Part shown: piece after piece, positions 1 to 5,970 of the stretch
How positions within the stretch are numbered: the stretch's first letter is position 1
Layout of the letters: the number at the start of each line of letters is the position of its first letter
Source: UBA12068 sp038318455
GTDB taxonomy: Bacteria; Patescibacteriota; Minisyncoccia; Moranbacterales; GWC2-37-73
Assembly: GCA_038318455.1 (NCBI GenBank)
Contig: JBBQCF010000020.1
Coordinates: 1-18,483 of the forward strand
Direction of reading: 5' to 3'
DNA length: 18,483 nt
Translations under genes and position numbers: made by a program
Notes under the pieces: generated by a model
The model's database searches: none
What the model was told of the DNA's origin: nothing
Seen by the model: the letters and a program-made list of their open reading frames with translations, nothing else

Positions 1-410
1 TCGCCAGCGTGATAATCCATCTGACTAACAACTCTTCTTATTCCTGCATTAATAATCATCTTTGCGCAAGCATAGCATGGTGTCATATGGCAATAAAGCG
101 TTCCACCTTCCAAAGCTGCTCCAAAACGTGCTGCTGCCACGATGGCATTTTGTTCAGCATGAGCAGTTCGAATACAATGCCTGCTTTCGTGTCCATCCGC
201 ATGAGTCACAGTGTGCATTTCATGCCCTGCTTCGTCACAATGCACAGTTCCCATTGGCGAACCAGCGTAGCCCGTTGCTAAAATTCTTTTATCTCTTGTG
301 ATAACGCAACCAGCATGTCCACGATCGCAAGTTCCGCGTTCACCTACAACTTTTACGATGTCTAAAAAATATTGATCCCAGGACGGACGCGCGCATTTTT
401 CTTCTGCCAT
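1..410 (-). CDS. dCMP deaminase, ComEB-like (3' end cut by window edge)
   Basis: Deoxycytidylate deaminase converts dCMP to dUMP and so feeds dTMP synthesis in the cytosol. The 136 residues visible from the ATG at 408-410 show the zinc-dependent cytidine/deoxycytidylate deaminase signature: HAEQNAI with H84 and catalytic E86, and TPCYACAKMI with C112 and C115, giving one His and two Cys zinc ligands. The N-terminal WDQYFLDIVKVV and the GCVITRDKRILATGYAGSP strand also match the dCMP deaminase branch rather than tRNA adenosine deaminase. Family members are about 150-170 residues, so roughly the last 20 are missing beyond position 1. In some bacteria the homologue is called ComEB because of its place in a competence operon, but nothing here shows a competence role. 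It is transcribed from its own promoter at 444-472. Confidence 0.93.
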   Translation of the reverse strand, partial: MAEEKCARPSWDQYFLDIVKVVGERGTCDRGHAGCVITRDKRILATGYAGSPMGTVHCDEAGHEMHTVTHADGHESRHCIRTAHAEQNAIVAAARFGAALEGGTLYCHMTPCYACAKMIINAGIRRVVSQMDYHAG

Positions 411-443
411 ATTTATTGCATTAAAGTATTATTCCGTCCTTTC

Positions 444-472
444 ATTATATATGTCTTTACTCATGCGGTCAA
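444..472 (-). promoter_or_regulatory. Sigma-70-type promoter of the dCMP deaminase gene
   Basis: On the minus strand TTGACC (467-472) is followed after 17 bases by a perfect TATAAT (444-449). The predicted start lies near 437, giving a leader of about 27 bases before the ATG at 410. No strong Shine-Dalgarno sits next to the ATG. Confidence 0.75.
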
Positions 473-488
473 AGCAACATTATGCAAC

Positions 489-521
489 AAAAAACAGCAT
501 CCGAAAAGAATGCTGTTTTTT
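489..521 (-). terminator. Bidirectional rho-independent terminator after rplA
   Basis: A perfect 12-bp stem pairs 489-500 (AAAAAACAGCAT) with 510-521, with a 9-base loop CCGAAAAGA. Because the stem ends are A/T runs, it reads as a U-tract terminator on either strand. Its place just past the rplA stop at 540 makes it the end of the ribosomal-protein transcript. Confidence 0.85.
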
Positions 522-539
522 AAGTTTTCTTTTTGAAAA

Positions 540-1217
540 CTAGAGAACCACTTTGATTCCAGGTCCCATGGTTGAACAGATAGAAATTGTTACCATATAT
601 TTACCTTTGATTCCAGCAGGACGAGCCTTTTGGATTGCATCGATAAATGTTGCGTAATTTTCCTCAAGTTTCTTGGTTTCAAAAGAAACTTTTCCAATCA
701 CTTGATGAACATTTCCAGTATTATCATTTTTGAAACTTAGTTTTCCTTTTTTAAGCATTTCAACAGCTTCCTTGATTTTGTCAGTTACCGTTTCAGTCTT
801 TGGAGAAGGCATAAGCCCTCGGGGCCCAAGGATTTTAGCAACAGTAGCAAGTTTTGGCATCATTTCAGGAGAAGCCACAATCACATCAACTTCTTCCATT
901 TTTCCAAGTTTGATTTTTTCAATCAACTCTTCACCTCCCACAAAGTCAGCACCAGCTTCTTTGGCTTCAGTTGCTTTAGTTGAAGTAATAACACAAACTT
1001 TTGCAGTCTTGCCAATTCCGTGTGGAAGCACCACAGCTCCACGAACTTGTTGATCACCTTTCTTTGGGTCAACAGCAAGTTTAATATGAACCTCAACAGA
1101 TTCATCAAATTTTGCAGTTTTGGTTTCCTTCACAAGTGCCATCGCTTCTTCAGTGGTGTGTAACTTATTTTTTTCAACTTTTTCAGCCACAGCTGAATAC
1201 TTTTTTCCTCGTTTCAT
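540..1217 (-). CDS. rplA: Large ribosomal subunit protein L1
   Basis: L1 binds 23S rRNA at the L1 stalk, which helps release deacylated tRNA; in many bacteria it also represses its own mRNA. The protein carries the family hallmarks VRGAVVLPHGIGKTAKV, the KILGPRGLMPSPKTETV loop, and a C-terminal IKGKYMVTISICSTMGPGIKV strand. The ATG at 1215-1217 gives 225 residues and aligns with the usual N-terminus (MKRGKKYSAVAEKV). An in-frame TTG at 1248-1250 would add 11 residues that look unlike L1, so it is not preferred. It is the last gene of secE-nusG-rplK-rplA. The usual continuation rplJ-rplL is absent, since a strong terminator and an unrelated gene follow. The gap to rplK holds a repeat (1262-1394). 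No clear Shine-Dalgarno is visible. Confidence 0.96.
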   Translation of the reverse strand: MKRGKKYSAVAEKVEKNKLHTTEEAMALVKETKTAKFDESVEVHIKLAVDPKKGDQQVRGAVVLPHGIGKTAKVCVITSTKATEAKEAGADFVGGEELIEKIKLGKMEEVDVIVASPEMMPKLATVAKILGPRGLMPSPKTETVTDKIKEAVEMLKKGKLSFKNDNTGNVHQVIGKVSFETKKLEENYATFIDAIQKARPAGIKGKYMVTISICSTMGPGIKVVL

Positions 1218-1261
1218 AGCTTTGTCGTGGTAAAACGATATTTGCTTCAAAAGCCAACATC

Positions 1262-1394
1262 TCCCACATTAATAAAATTTAAATCTCAAATCTAAAATCT
1301 CAATGTCCAATAAAATCATAAACCATAAATCCAAATTTTATCATTAAGTCATTAGAACATTTATTTGACATTTGATATTTGGATTTTGGATTTT
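1262..1394. repeat. Stutter inverted repeat, family A copy 1 (rplK-rplA gap)
   Basis: This stretch fills the rplK-rplA gap. The left arm is built of AAATCT/AAATCTC-like words followed by CCAATAAAATC (1307-1317). The right arm runs TTTATTTGACATTTG and then TTTGGATTTTGGATTTT (1378-1394), which is roughly the reverse complement of the left arm. An inner 6-bp pairing joins TAAAAT (1311-1316) to ATTTTA (1335-1340). The right arm touches the first base of the rplK stop codon. CCAATAAAATC recurs exactly at 5861-5871 and 13790-13800, and the 17-base right-arm string recurs exactly at 13859-13875. Confidence 0.8.
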
Positions 1395-1822
1395 TAGTTC
1401 TCAATCTTGATTCCCATGCTGCGAGCAGTTCCAGCCACAATCTTCATTGCACCTTCGGTGTCATTAGCATTAAGATCAACCATCTTTGTTTTTGCGATTT
1501 CTTCCAATTGTGCCTTGGTCACAACTTTTCCAACTTTGTCTTTAAGTGGGTTTGCAGCTCCTTTTTCTGCTCCGGCAGCCTTTTTCAACAATTCTGCAGC
1601 TGGAGCTGTCTTCATGATGAAATCAAATGAGCGATCCTCATATACGGTGATTTCAACTGGCACAACTTCCCCCATCTTGTCGCGAGTTTGATCATTGAAA
1701 CGAACACAAAATTCCTGAATAGCCACACCATGTTGACCCAAAACTGGTCCTACTGGAGGAGCTGGATTTGCCTTTCCGCCAACGATTTGCAATTTAATAA
1801 CTACCTTAATTTTCTTAGCCAT
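1394..1822 (-). CDS. rplK: Large ribosomal subunit protein L11
   Basis: L11 forms, with 23S rRNA, the GTPase-associated centre at the base of the L7/L12 stalk where elongation factors act. The 142-residue length matches the usual 140-142. The N-terminal domain has the canonical GGKANPAPPVGPVLGQHGV segment, and the C-terminal RNA-binding domain ends with the GTARSMGI-type motif, here TEGAMKIVAGTARSMGIKIE. The ATG at 1820-1822 gives the standard MAKKIKVVIKLQI start. It follows nusG after a 96-bp gap filled by a stutter repeat, and precedes rplA across another such repeat. The nusG-rplK-rplA order is the ancestral bacterial one. Confidence 0.97.
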   Translation of the reverse strand: MAKKIKVVIKLQIVGGKANPAPPVGPVLGQHGVAIQEFCVRFNDQTRDKMGEVVPVEITVYEDRSFDFIMKTAPAAELLKKAAGAEKGAANPLKDKVGKVVTKAQLEEIAKTKMVDLNANDTEGAMKIVAGTARSMGIKIEN

Positions 1823-1829
1823 ATGAGTT

Positions 1830-1915
1830 CGTGAAACGTGAAGCGTAGAACGTGAAACGGAAATACCGATTTAGCTATACGATTACGTTATGTCTTTTTT
1901 ATTAATTCGTTATGC
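1830..1915. repeat. Stutter repeat with four tandem 7-mers (nusG-rplK gap)
   Basis: Positions 1830-1857 are four imperfect tandem heptamers, CGTGAAA, CGTGAAG, CGTAGAA and CGTGAAA. The other side of the gap uses CGTTATG twice next to CGATTA/CGATTT words. Their reverse complement (CATAACG) partly resembles the left-arm words, so a weak imperfect inverted repeat is possible. The element occupies essentially the whole gap between rplK and nusG. I see no promoter in it. Confidence 0.6.
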
Positions 1916-1918
1916 GAT

Positions 1919-2464
1919 TTATATCTTAGTGATTTGCAAGAAATCCAGCTCAACAGGGGTTTCTCGTCCGAAAATTGTTACCAACACTTTAACTTTACCT
2001 TTCTCTTCATCAAACTCTTGAACCTTTCCATCGAAATCTTTAAATGGTCCTTCATTGATTTTCACTGCGTCACCATTTTTAAGGTCAATCTTATATTTAG
2101 GTTCTGAAACACCCATTCTTTTCTTAAGCATCTCAATTTCTTTTGGATCAACAGGAGTTGGTGTTGTTCCGAGACCAATGAATCCAGTAACATTCGGCGT
2201 GTTTCTGACGACATACCAAGAAGCATCAGTCACCACCATATTTACCAACACATAGCCAGGATAAATCCTTTCTTCAAAAACAGTTCTTTTTCCGTTCTTA
2301 ATTTTAATCTTGTTTTCCTTTGGCACTATTACATCGAAAATAAGATCTTGCATATCCATTGATTCGATACGCTGTTTCAAATTTCTGGTAACGTTGTCTT
2401 CATAACCAGAATATGTGTGAATCACATACCAAGCTCGCCCATGATGTTGTGTCTGCTTTGCCAT
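1919..2464 (-). CDS. nusG: Transcription termination/antitermination factor NusG
   Basis: NusG binds RNA polymerase through its NGN domain, promotes processive elongation, and uses its KOW domain to contact Rho or ribosomal protein uS10. The 181-residue product shows the NGN start WYVIHTYSGYEDNVTRNLKQRIES, the RIYPGYVLVNMVVTD strand, and NTPNVTGFIGLG. It ends in a C-terminal KOW domain, GDAVKINEGPFKDFDGKVQEF, near residues 130-150. Length is typical. The start is the ATG at 2462-2464, in the usual place two residues before a Lys-Gln run and about 11 before the WYVIH strand. It lies between secE and rplK, as in most bacteria. No Shine-Dalgarno is evident because the upstream gap is a stutter repeat. 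Confidence 0.97.
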   Translation of the reverse strand: MAKQTQHHGRAWYVIHTYSGYEDNVTRNLKQRIESMDMQDLIFDVIVPKENKIKIKNGKRTVFEERIYPGYVLVNMVVTDASWYVVRNTPNVTGFIGLGTTPTPVDPKEIEMLKKRMGVSEPKYKIDLKNGDAVKINEGPFKDFDGKVQEFDEEKGKVKVLVTIFGRETPVELDFLQITKI

Positions 2465-2467
2465 TTA

Positions 2468-2574
2468 ATTCATGTATCATGTAGCATGTATCATGTATCA
2501 TGGGAATTTAAAACACGCTTCAATTCCCTGTGATTTCAATGTTATATGCTATATGCTTTATGTTATATGCTATA
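2468..2574. repeat. Stutter inverted repeat with central hairpin (secE-nusG gap)
   Basis: The left arm repeats CATGTATCATG/GTAGCATGTATCATG words (about 2471-2502). The right arm repeats GTTATATGCTATATG words (about 2540-2574). The reverse complement of the right arm matches the left at most positions, with the differences being mainly G-to-A, so many would be G-T wobbles in plus-strand RNA. At the centre, GGGAATT (2502-2508) pairs perfectly with AATTCCC (2522-2528) around a 13-base loop. The element runs right up to the secE stop codon. Confidence 0.75.
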
Positions 2575-2763
2575 TTATTTAATGATATATGTTTTCAAAA
2601 TATAACTAAAAATCCAATCCAAACCGCCCAAAAATGCTGCGATAACCAAACTAACTGCTATCACAAGCAATGTATAATTTGCTGTTTGCTTTCTTGTTGG
2701 CCAGTTTACCTTAAACATTTCAGCCTTAGCTTCCATGAAAAATTGCATAACTTTGTTTAACAT
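2575..2763 (-). CDS. secE: Preprotein translocase subunit SecE
   Basis: SecE is the small clamp-like subunit of the SecYEG channel in the inner membrane. The signature is the amphipathic helix FFMEAKAEMFKVNWPTRKQT, containing the invariant WPTRK, followed by one membrane helix NYTLLVIAVSLVIAAFLGGLDWIF. This is the single-helix form found in most bacteria. The ATG at 2761-2763 gives 62 residues. ATGs at 2746-2748 or 2734-2736 would also keep the conserved part. An upstream in-frame ATG at 2785-2787 would add eight residues read from a stutter repeat and is less likely. It is immediately followed by nusG, the classical order. No good Shine-Dalgarno or promoter is visible, and a terminator lies upstream at 2871-2890. 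Confidence 0.93.
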   Translation of the reverse strand: MLNKVMQFFMEAKAEMFKVNWPTRKQTANYTLLVIAVSLVIAAFLGGLDWIFSYILKTYIIK

Positions 2764-2862
2764 ATAAACATGTAAACATACGAACATACAAACATTTTCT
2801 CATAAACAAAGTCATATTTAATGAAATTGCTACATGTTCTATGCTATATGATGTATGATTTT
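2761..2862. repeat. Stutter inverted repeat upstream of secE
   Basis: The left side repeats AACATGTAAACATACGAACA-type words (about 2767-2796). The right side, CTACATGTTCTATGCTATATG to about 2860, is an approximate reverse complement using ATG/ATGTATG words. The element covers the secE start region, so the extended secE reading frame would translate part of it. Any secE promoter would have to lie in or just beyond it; I could not identify one. Confidence 0.6.
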
Positions 2863-2870
2863 AAGGTTTT

Positions 2871-2890
2871 TTAAAAAGCCCTTGGGGCTT
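2871..2890 (-). terminator. Terminator after tRNA-Ile
   Basis: AAGCCC (2876-2881) and GGGCTT (2885-2890) form a 6-bp stem with a TTG loop (CAA on the minus strand). On the minus strand the stem runs into a short U-rich tract (TTTTTAAAAAA). It lies 45 bases past tRNA-Ile and would separate the tRNA transcript from secE. Confidence 0.6.
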
Positions 2891-2934
2891 CTTTATAGTT
2901 AAATCCTACCTTATTGTAAAGATTTTGTCAAATG

Positions 2935-3008
2935 TGGGCGATCGGGGACTCGAACCTCGGACCTCGTCATTATCAGTGACGCGCTCTAACCAACTGAGCT
3001 AATCGCCC
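2935..3008 (-). tRNA. tRNA-Ile (anticodon GAT)
   Basis: A full 74-base cloverleaf reads on the minus strand. The acceptor is GGGCGAT/ATCGCCC, the D-stem GCTC/GAGC, the anticodon stem CGTCA/TGACG with loop CTGATAA (anticodon GAT), and the T-loop TTCGAGT with one A-C mismatch in the T-stem. The discriminator is A. The next bases are CAC, so CCA is not encoded. It lies downstream of tRNA-Ala in the same orientation. Confidence 0.96.
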
Positions 3009-3014
3009 GAAAAG

Positions 3015-3100
3015 AGTTCATAAAGCAAAAAGCTCATAAAGTCCATCACGTCATGGATCAAAATACTTTATAAACTTTACAACTTTATAAACCTTAAACT
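3015..3100. repeat. Stutter inverted repeat between tRNA-Ile and tRNA-Ala
   Basis: The left arm uses CATAAAG words (for example 3019-3041). The right arm uses ACTTTATAAACTTTACAAC words (about 3064-3090) that approximate the reverse complement. At the centre TCCAT (3042-3046) pairs with ATGGA (3053-3057) around a 6-base loop. It would be transcribed between the two tRNAs and could form a spacer hairpin. Confidence 0.65.
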
Positions 3101-3108
3101 TATCAGGG

Positions 3109-3181
3109 TGGACCGGACAGGACTTGAACCCGCTACCTCCTCAGTGCAAGTGAGGCGCTCTACCAGGTGAGCTACCGGCCC
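3109..3181 (-). tRNA. tRNA-Ala (anticodon TGC)
   Basis: A 73-base cloverleaf reads on the minus strand. The acceptor is GGGCCGG/CCGGTCC with one G-U pair, the D-stem GCTC/GAGC, and the anticodon stem CCTCA/TGAGG with loop CTTGCAC (anticodon TGC). The T-arm is GCGGG TTCAAGT CCTGT. The discriminator is A and the following bases are CCC, so CCA is not encoded. A promoter lies 14-20 bases upstream. In many bacteria Ile and Ala tRNAs sit inside the rRNA operon; here no rRNA is adjacent. Confidence 0.96.
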
Positions 3182-3201
3182 ATATTTGAGCTACAAAAAC
3201 A

Positions 3202-3229
3202 ATTATATCAGAATAAAAAAATTTGTCCA
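3202..3229 (-). promoter_or_regulatory. Promoter of the tRNA-Ala/tRNA-Ile transcript
   Basis: On the minus strand TGGACA (3224-3229) precedes TATAAT (3202-3207) by 16 bases. TGA directly before TATAAT makes an extended -10. The predicted start lies near 3195, about 14 bases before tRNA-Ala. Confidence 0.7.
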
Positions 3230-3249
3230 TAGTTGAAAATATGCCTTAT

Positions 3250-3277
3250 TTGACATTAATTTATAAAGTACTATGCT
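3250..3277 (+). promoter_or_regulatory. Promoter of the 76-residue orphan gene
   Basis: A perfect TTGACA (3250-3255) is followed after 16 bases by TATGCT (3272-3277). This predicts a start near 3284 and an untranslated leader of about 100 bases, unusually long for this window. Confidence 0.55.
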
Positions 3278-3306
3278 TGAGATATATCAACATATTTAAT
3301 AGGAGA

Positions 3307-3379
3307 TAAAGGAGGTGAATTGAAGTTCTTTCTATTTTCGCAAAAAAATTAAGCAGACAAACCACCTCAAACACAGGAG
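3307..3379 (+). promoter_or_regulatory. Structured 5' leader with perfect anti-SD complement and possible leader peptide
   Basis: TAAAGGAGGTGA (3307-3318) is a 12-base match to the complement of the usual bacterial 16S 3' end. It is far stronger than any other ribosome site in the window, yet lies 69 bases before the gene. Four bases after GGAGG a TTG (3320-3322) opens a ten-codon frame (MKFFLFSQKN, stop at 3350-3352). GAGGTG (3312-3317) can pair with CACCTC (3363-3368), which would hide this site. The gene's own AGGAG (3375-3379) stands 7 bases before its ATG. A leader-peptide or SD-sequestering control is possible but unproven. Confidence 0.4.
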
Positions 3380-3386
3380 TCTCATC

Positions 3387-3617
3387 ATGAGCAAAGCTAC
3401 CAAGCGGAAGCAGACATTATCAGCCGCGTCACGCAAAGTCCTACGTGAAGAAGAAAACAGCAGAAAACCAACACCTGGATTCAGCGACTTCTTCAGAAAA
3501 AAACATGAAGAAATGCCAACTCTTGCTTCACTACCAAAAGACAGAGCAAGAGCGTGCGCCTATGCTTGCAGTGAATTGCGAGCCAAGCCATGTCCACCGC
3601 CAGGATATGAAAACTAA
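3387..3617 (+). CDS. Small basic orphan protein, 76 residues
   Basis: I do not recognise this protein. It has a Lys/Arg-rich N-terminus (MSKATKRKQTL, SRKVLREEENSRK), a central FSDFFRKKHEEM, and a C-terminal part with three cysteines and prolines (RACAYACSELRAKPCPPPGY). There is no membrane segment or signal peptide; the net charge suggests contact with nucleic acid or another acidic partner, which is only a guess. The case for a real gene is good. It has a promoter at 3250-3277, an AGGAG with 7-base spacing before the ATG, and a strong terminator nine bases after the stop. It is the only protein gene on the plus strand here. Its codons look noticeably richer in G and C than those of its neighbours, so horizontal acquisition is possible. 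Confidence 0.72.
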   Translation: MSKATKRKQTLSAASRKVLREEENSRKPTPGFSDFFRKKHEEMPTLASLPKDRARACAYACSELRAKPCPPPGYEN

Positions 3618-3625
3618 ATAAAAAC

Positions 3626-3660
3626 GAGTCAGACAAAAAAATTGTCTGACTCTTTATTTT
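3626..3660 (+). terminator. Strong terminator of the orphan gene
   Basis: A perfect 11-bp stem, GAGTCAGACAA (3626-3636) with TTGTCTGACTC (3642-3652), has a five-A loop and is followed by TTTATTTTT. It also has A-rich sequence on the other side, so it may back up gyrB termination on the minus strand. Confidence 0.9.
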
Positions 3661-3665
3661 TATAA

Positions 3666-3691
3666 CTAGCCAATAAGAAGTAAGCGGCTAG
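3666..3691 (-). terminator. Possible gyrB terminator hairpin
   Basis: CTAGCC (3666-3671) pairs with GGCTAG (3686-3691) across a 14-base loop, 23 bases past the gyrB stop. The minus-strand sequence after it is AT-rich but not a clean T run, so it may act together with the stem at 3626-3652. Confidence 0.4.
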
Positions 3692-3713
3692 AATATTTTT
3701 GTGAATATTTTTT

Positions 3714-5786
3714 TTAAATATCTAAGTTTTTCACACTCTTAGCATGTGTTTGAATGAAGCGTCTGCGTGGCTCAACATCAGATCCCATCAAGATATCAAA
3801 CACGCGATCAGCTTCTTCAGCATCTTCAATGTGAACTTGCATCATCTTTCTTTGAGCTGGATCCATAGTTGTATCCCACAGTTGTTGCGGATTCATTTCT
3901 CCAAGACCTTTATAGCGTTGGATTGTTACACCAGCAATTTTTTCTACATCGCCACCCTCTTCTTCGATTTCTTCTTGAGTTAATTCCGCGTCTGCCGATG
4001 AGGCAGGATCGTCACCTTTTTCTTTCTTGGCAGCAGCTTTTTTCTCGGAAGCTTTATCAGCAGCTTTTAATCTTAATTCTTCAATGATTACATCTTTTTC
4101 TTCATCATTATAAACCCAACGCACATCCTTCCCTTTTTGAATTCGATAAAGTGGTGGTTGAGCAATATAAATATTTCCATTCGTAATGAGTTCCTCAAAA
4201 TAGCGATAAAAGAATGTCAAAAGAAGCACACGAATATGTGATCCATCGACGTCGGCATCGGCCATGATTATAATTTTTCCATAACGAATTTTGCTAGCAT
4301 CAAATGTTTCTCCAATTCCAGTTCCAAGTGCAATAATAATTGGTTTCAAGGTATCCGATTTTACCACTTTATCAAGACTGGTTTTTTCCACATTCACTAA
4401 TTTTCCTCGAAGTGGCAAGATAGCTTGAAACATTCTATTTCGTCCTTGCTTGGCTGATCCTCCAGCAGAGTCTCCCTCCACAATATATAATTCAGAAAGT
4501 TCAGCATTGCGAGTGGTGCAGTCTGCCAATTTTCCTGGAAGAGTCATTCCCTCAAGTGCTCCCTTTCGCAGCACAGCGTCTTTAGCAGCCCTGGCTGCAA
4601 TTCTAGCTCTCACGGTGAGCAAACATTTTTCAATCATTGCCTTGGCATTATTTGGATGCTTTTCCAAAAATTCCACCAAACCTTCAGAGGTAACACTGGA
4701 AACAATTCCCCTGACTTCAGCATTTCCCAATTTGGATTTTGTCTGACCTTCAAATTGAGGATTGCGAAGTTTCACACTAACCACTGCCGTCAAACCTTCT
4801 TTTAAATCTTCACTCGTCATTCCTCCGTCCTTTTCTTTGATAAGATTATTCTTTTTTGCATAATCATTCAGCACGCGAGTCAGTGCCATTTTGAATCCTG
4901 TCACATGCATTCCACCCTCTGGAGTGAAAATATTATTAGCAAAAGAATATAAATGCTCCTTATATCCATCAGTATATTGCAAAGAAATTTCAACTGCCAC
5001 ATCATCAACTGTTTTTTCAGCATACACAGGCATTTCATTTTTTATTTGCTTTCCACGATTTAGGAATTTTACAAATGAAACAATTCCTCCGTCAAAATAA
5101 AAACCATGACGACGAATTTTGTATGCATCTTTTTCTGTCAAAACTTCGCGATGATCCTCAACCACAATTTTCACACCTTTAGTAAGATATGCTTGTTGAC
5201 GAACGTAATCTAAAATTTTTGTCCAACTGTATTTTATTTCTGGAAAAATTTCCGAATCAGCTTGAAATGAAATTGTTGTTCCAGTGTGATCTGATTTTCC
5301 AATTGGTTTTACTGGTGCTACTGGAATTCCACGTCTATATTCTTGTGTCCAAATTTTTCCTTCACGATGAACTTCAACTTTTGTCACTGCTGAAAGAGCA
5401 TTTACAACCGACACACCGACACCATGAAGTCCTCCGGAAATTTTATACCCTTCTCCGCCGAATTTTCCACCAGCATGCAAAACTGTCAGCACCGTTTCCA
5501 GTGTTGATTTTTTTGTTTGCGGATGAATTTCTACTGGAATACCACGACCATAATCACGCACTGAAATATAGTTATCAGGCAAAAGTTGCACCAAAATATC
5601 ATTTCCATTTCCAGCCATTGCTTCATCGATGGAATTGTTCACAACTTCCCAAATCAAATGATGCAGACCTTCTGTCGAGGTTCCGCCGATATACATTCCG
5701 GGACGCTTACGAACTGGATCCAAACCTTCAAGCACTTGAATTTCCTTTGCGCCATATTCACTTTTTTTGATGTTGCTTTTTGCCAT
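3714..5786 (-). CDS. gyrB: DNA gyrase subunit B
   Basis: GyrB is the ATPase and TOPRIM subunit of gyrase, which introduces negative supercoils. The 690-residue protein has the GHKL ATPase domain, with general-base E47 and Mg-binding N51 in EVVNNSIDEA, DYGRGIP, and GGLHGVGVSVVNALS. The transducer domain follows. The TOPRIM domain has E437 in EGDSAGGSAKQGR and the metal-binding D510/D512/D514 in MADADVDGSHIR. The C-terminal QRYKGLGEMNPQQLW motif supports GyrB over ParE, though ParE is not fully excluded. Between residues about 574 and 616 there is a Lys/Ala/Glu-rich linker that looks longer than usual and contains a small DNA palindrome (3992-4006). The ATG at 5784-5786 gives MAKSNIKKSEYGAKEI, a normal N-terminus. 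A family A repeat and a membrane protein gene lie upstream. Confidence 0.95.
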   Translation of the reverse strand: MAKSNIKKSEYGAKEIQVLEGLDPVRKRPGMYIGGTSTEGLHHLIWEVVNNSIDEAMAGNGNDILVQLLPDNYISVRDYGRGIPVEIHPQTKKSTLETVLTVLHAGGKFGGEGYKISGGLHGVGVSVVNALSAVTKVEVHREGKIWTQEYRRGIPVAPVKPIGKSDHTGTTISFQADSEIFPEIKYSWTKILDYVRQQAYLTKGVKIVVEDHREVLTEKDAYKIRRHGFYFDGGIVSFVKFLNRGKQIKNEMPVYAEKTVDDVAVEISLQYTDGYKEHLYSFANNIFTPEGGMHVTGFKMALTRVLNDYAKKNNLIKEKDGGMTSEDLKEGLTAVVSVKLRNPQFEGQTKSKLGNAEVRGIVSSVTSEGLVEFLEKHPNNAKAMIEKCLLTVRARIAARAAKDAVLRKGALEGMTLPGKLADCTTRNAELSELYIVEGDSAGGSAKQGRNRMFQAILPLRGKLVNVEKTSLDKVVKSDTLKPIIIALGTGIGETFDASKIRYGKIIIMADADVDGSHIRVLLLTFFYRYFEELITNGNIYIAQPPLYRIQKGKDVRWVYNDEEKDVIIEELRLKAADKASEKKAAAKKEKGDDPASSADAELTQEEIEEEGGDVEKIAGVTIQRYKGLGEMNPQQLWDTTMDPAQRKMMQVHIEDAEEADRVFDILMGSDVEPRRRFIQTHAKSVKNLDI

Positions 5787-5827
5787 AAAATTTTCTTTAA
5801 AATTCAGATTATTTTTTCCGTATTAAC

Positions 5828-5946
5828 TTTTCTAAAATCCAAAATCTCGAATCTAAATTTCCAATAAAATCTCAATGCATAAATCCAAACTTAGGATTTT
5901 AGACTTAGAACTTTATTTGACATTAGTCATTTAGATTTTAGATTTA
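5828..5946. repeat. Stutter inverted repeat, family A copy 2 (upstream of gyrB)
   Basis: The left arm is made of AAAATCC/AAAATCTC words and contains CCAATAAAATC (5861-5871), identical to copies 1 and 3. The right arm (CTTTATTTGACATTAGTC and then TTTAGATTTTAGATTT) is approximately its reverse complement. At the centre AAATCC (5881-5886) pairs with GGATTT (5894-5899) around a 7-base loop. It fills most of the gap between the membrane protein gene and gyrB. Confidence 0.8.
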
Positions 5947-5970
5947 ATCAATTATGTTTATATTAAAATT

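Noticed and set aside
9..301. Two overlapping plus-strand frames at the window start
   Set aside because: They are antisense to the dCMP deaminase gene, which has the HAE and PCxxC zinc motifs and its own promoter.
1218..1250. rplA starting at the upstream TTG (11 extra residues)
   Set aside because: The extra residues do not resemble L1, and the ATG at 1217 matches the family start and length.
2468..2574. CRISPR-like look of tandem short words in the gaps
   Set aside because: The words are 7-15 bases, contiguous and degenerate; there are no constant repeats with unique spacers and no cas genes.
5189..5770. 193-codon open frame on the plus strand opposite gyrB
   Set aside because: It lies wholly antisense to the conserved GyrB ATPase domain, has no ribosome site, and its translation is a low-complexity His/Leu/Phe-rich sequence typical of a shadow frame.
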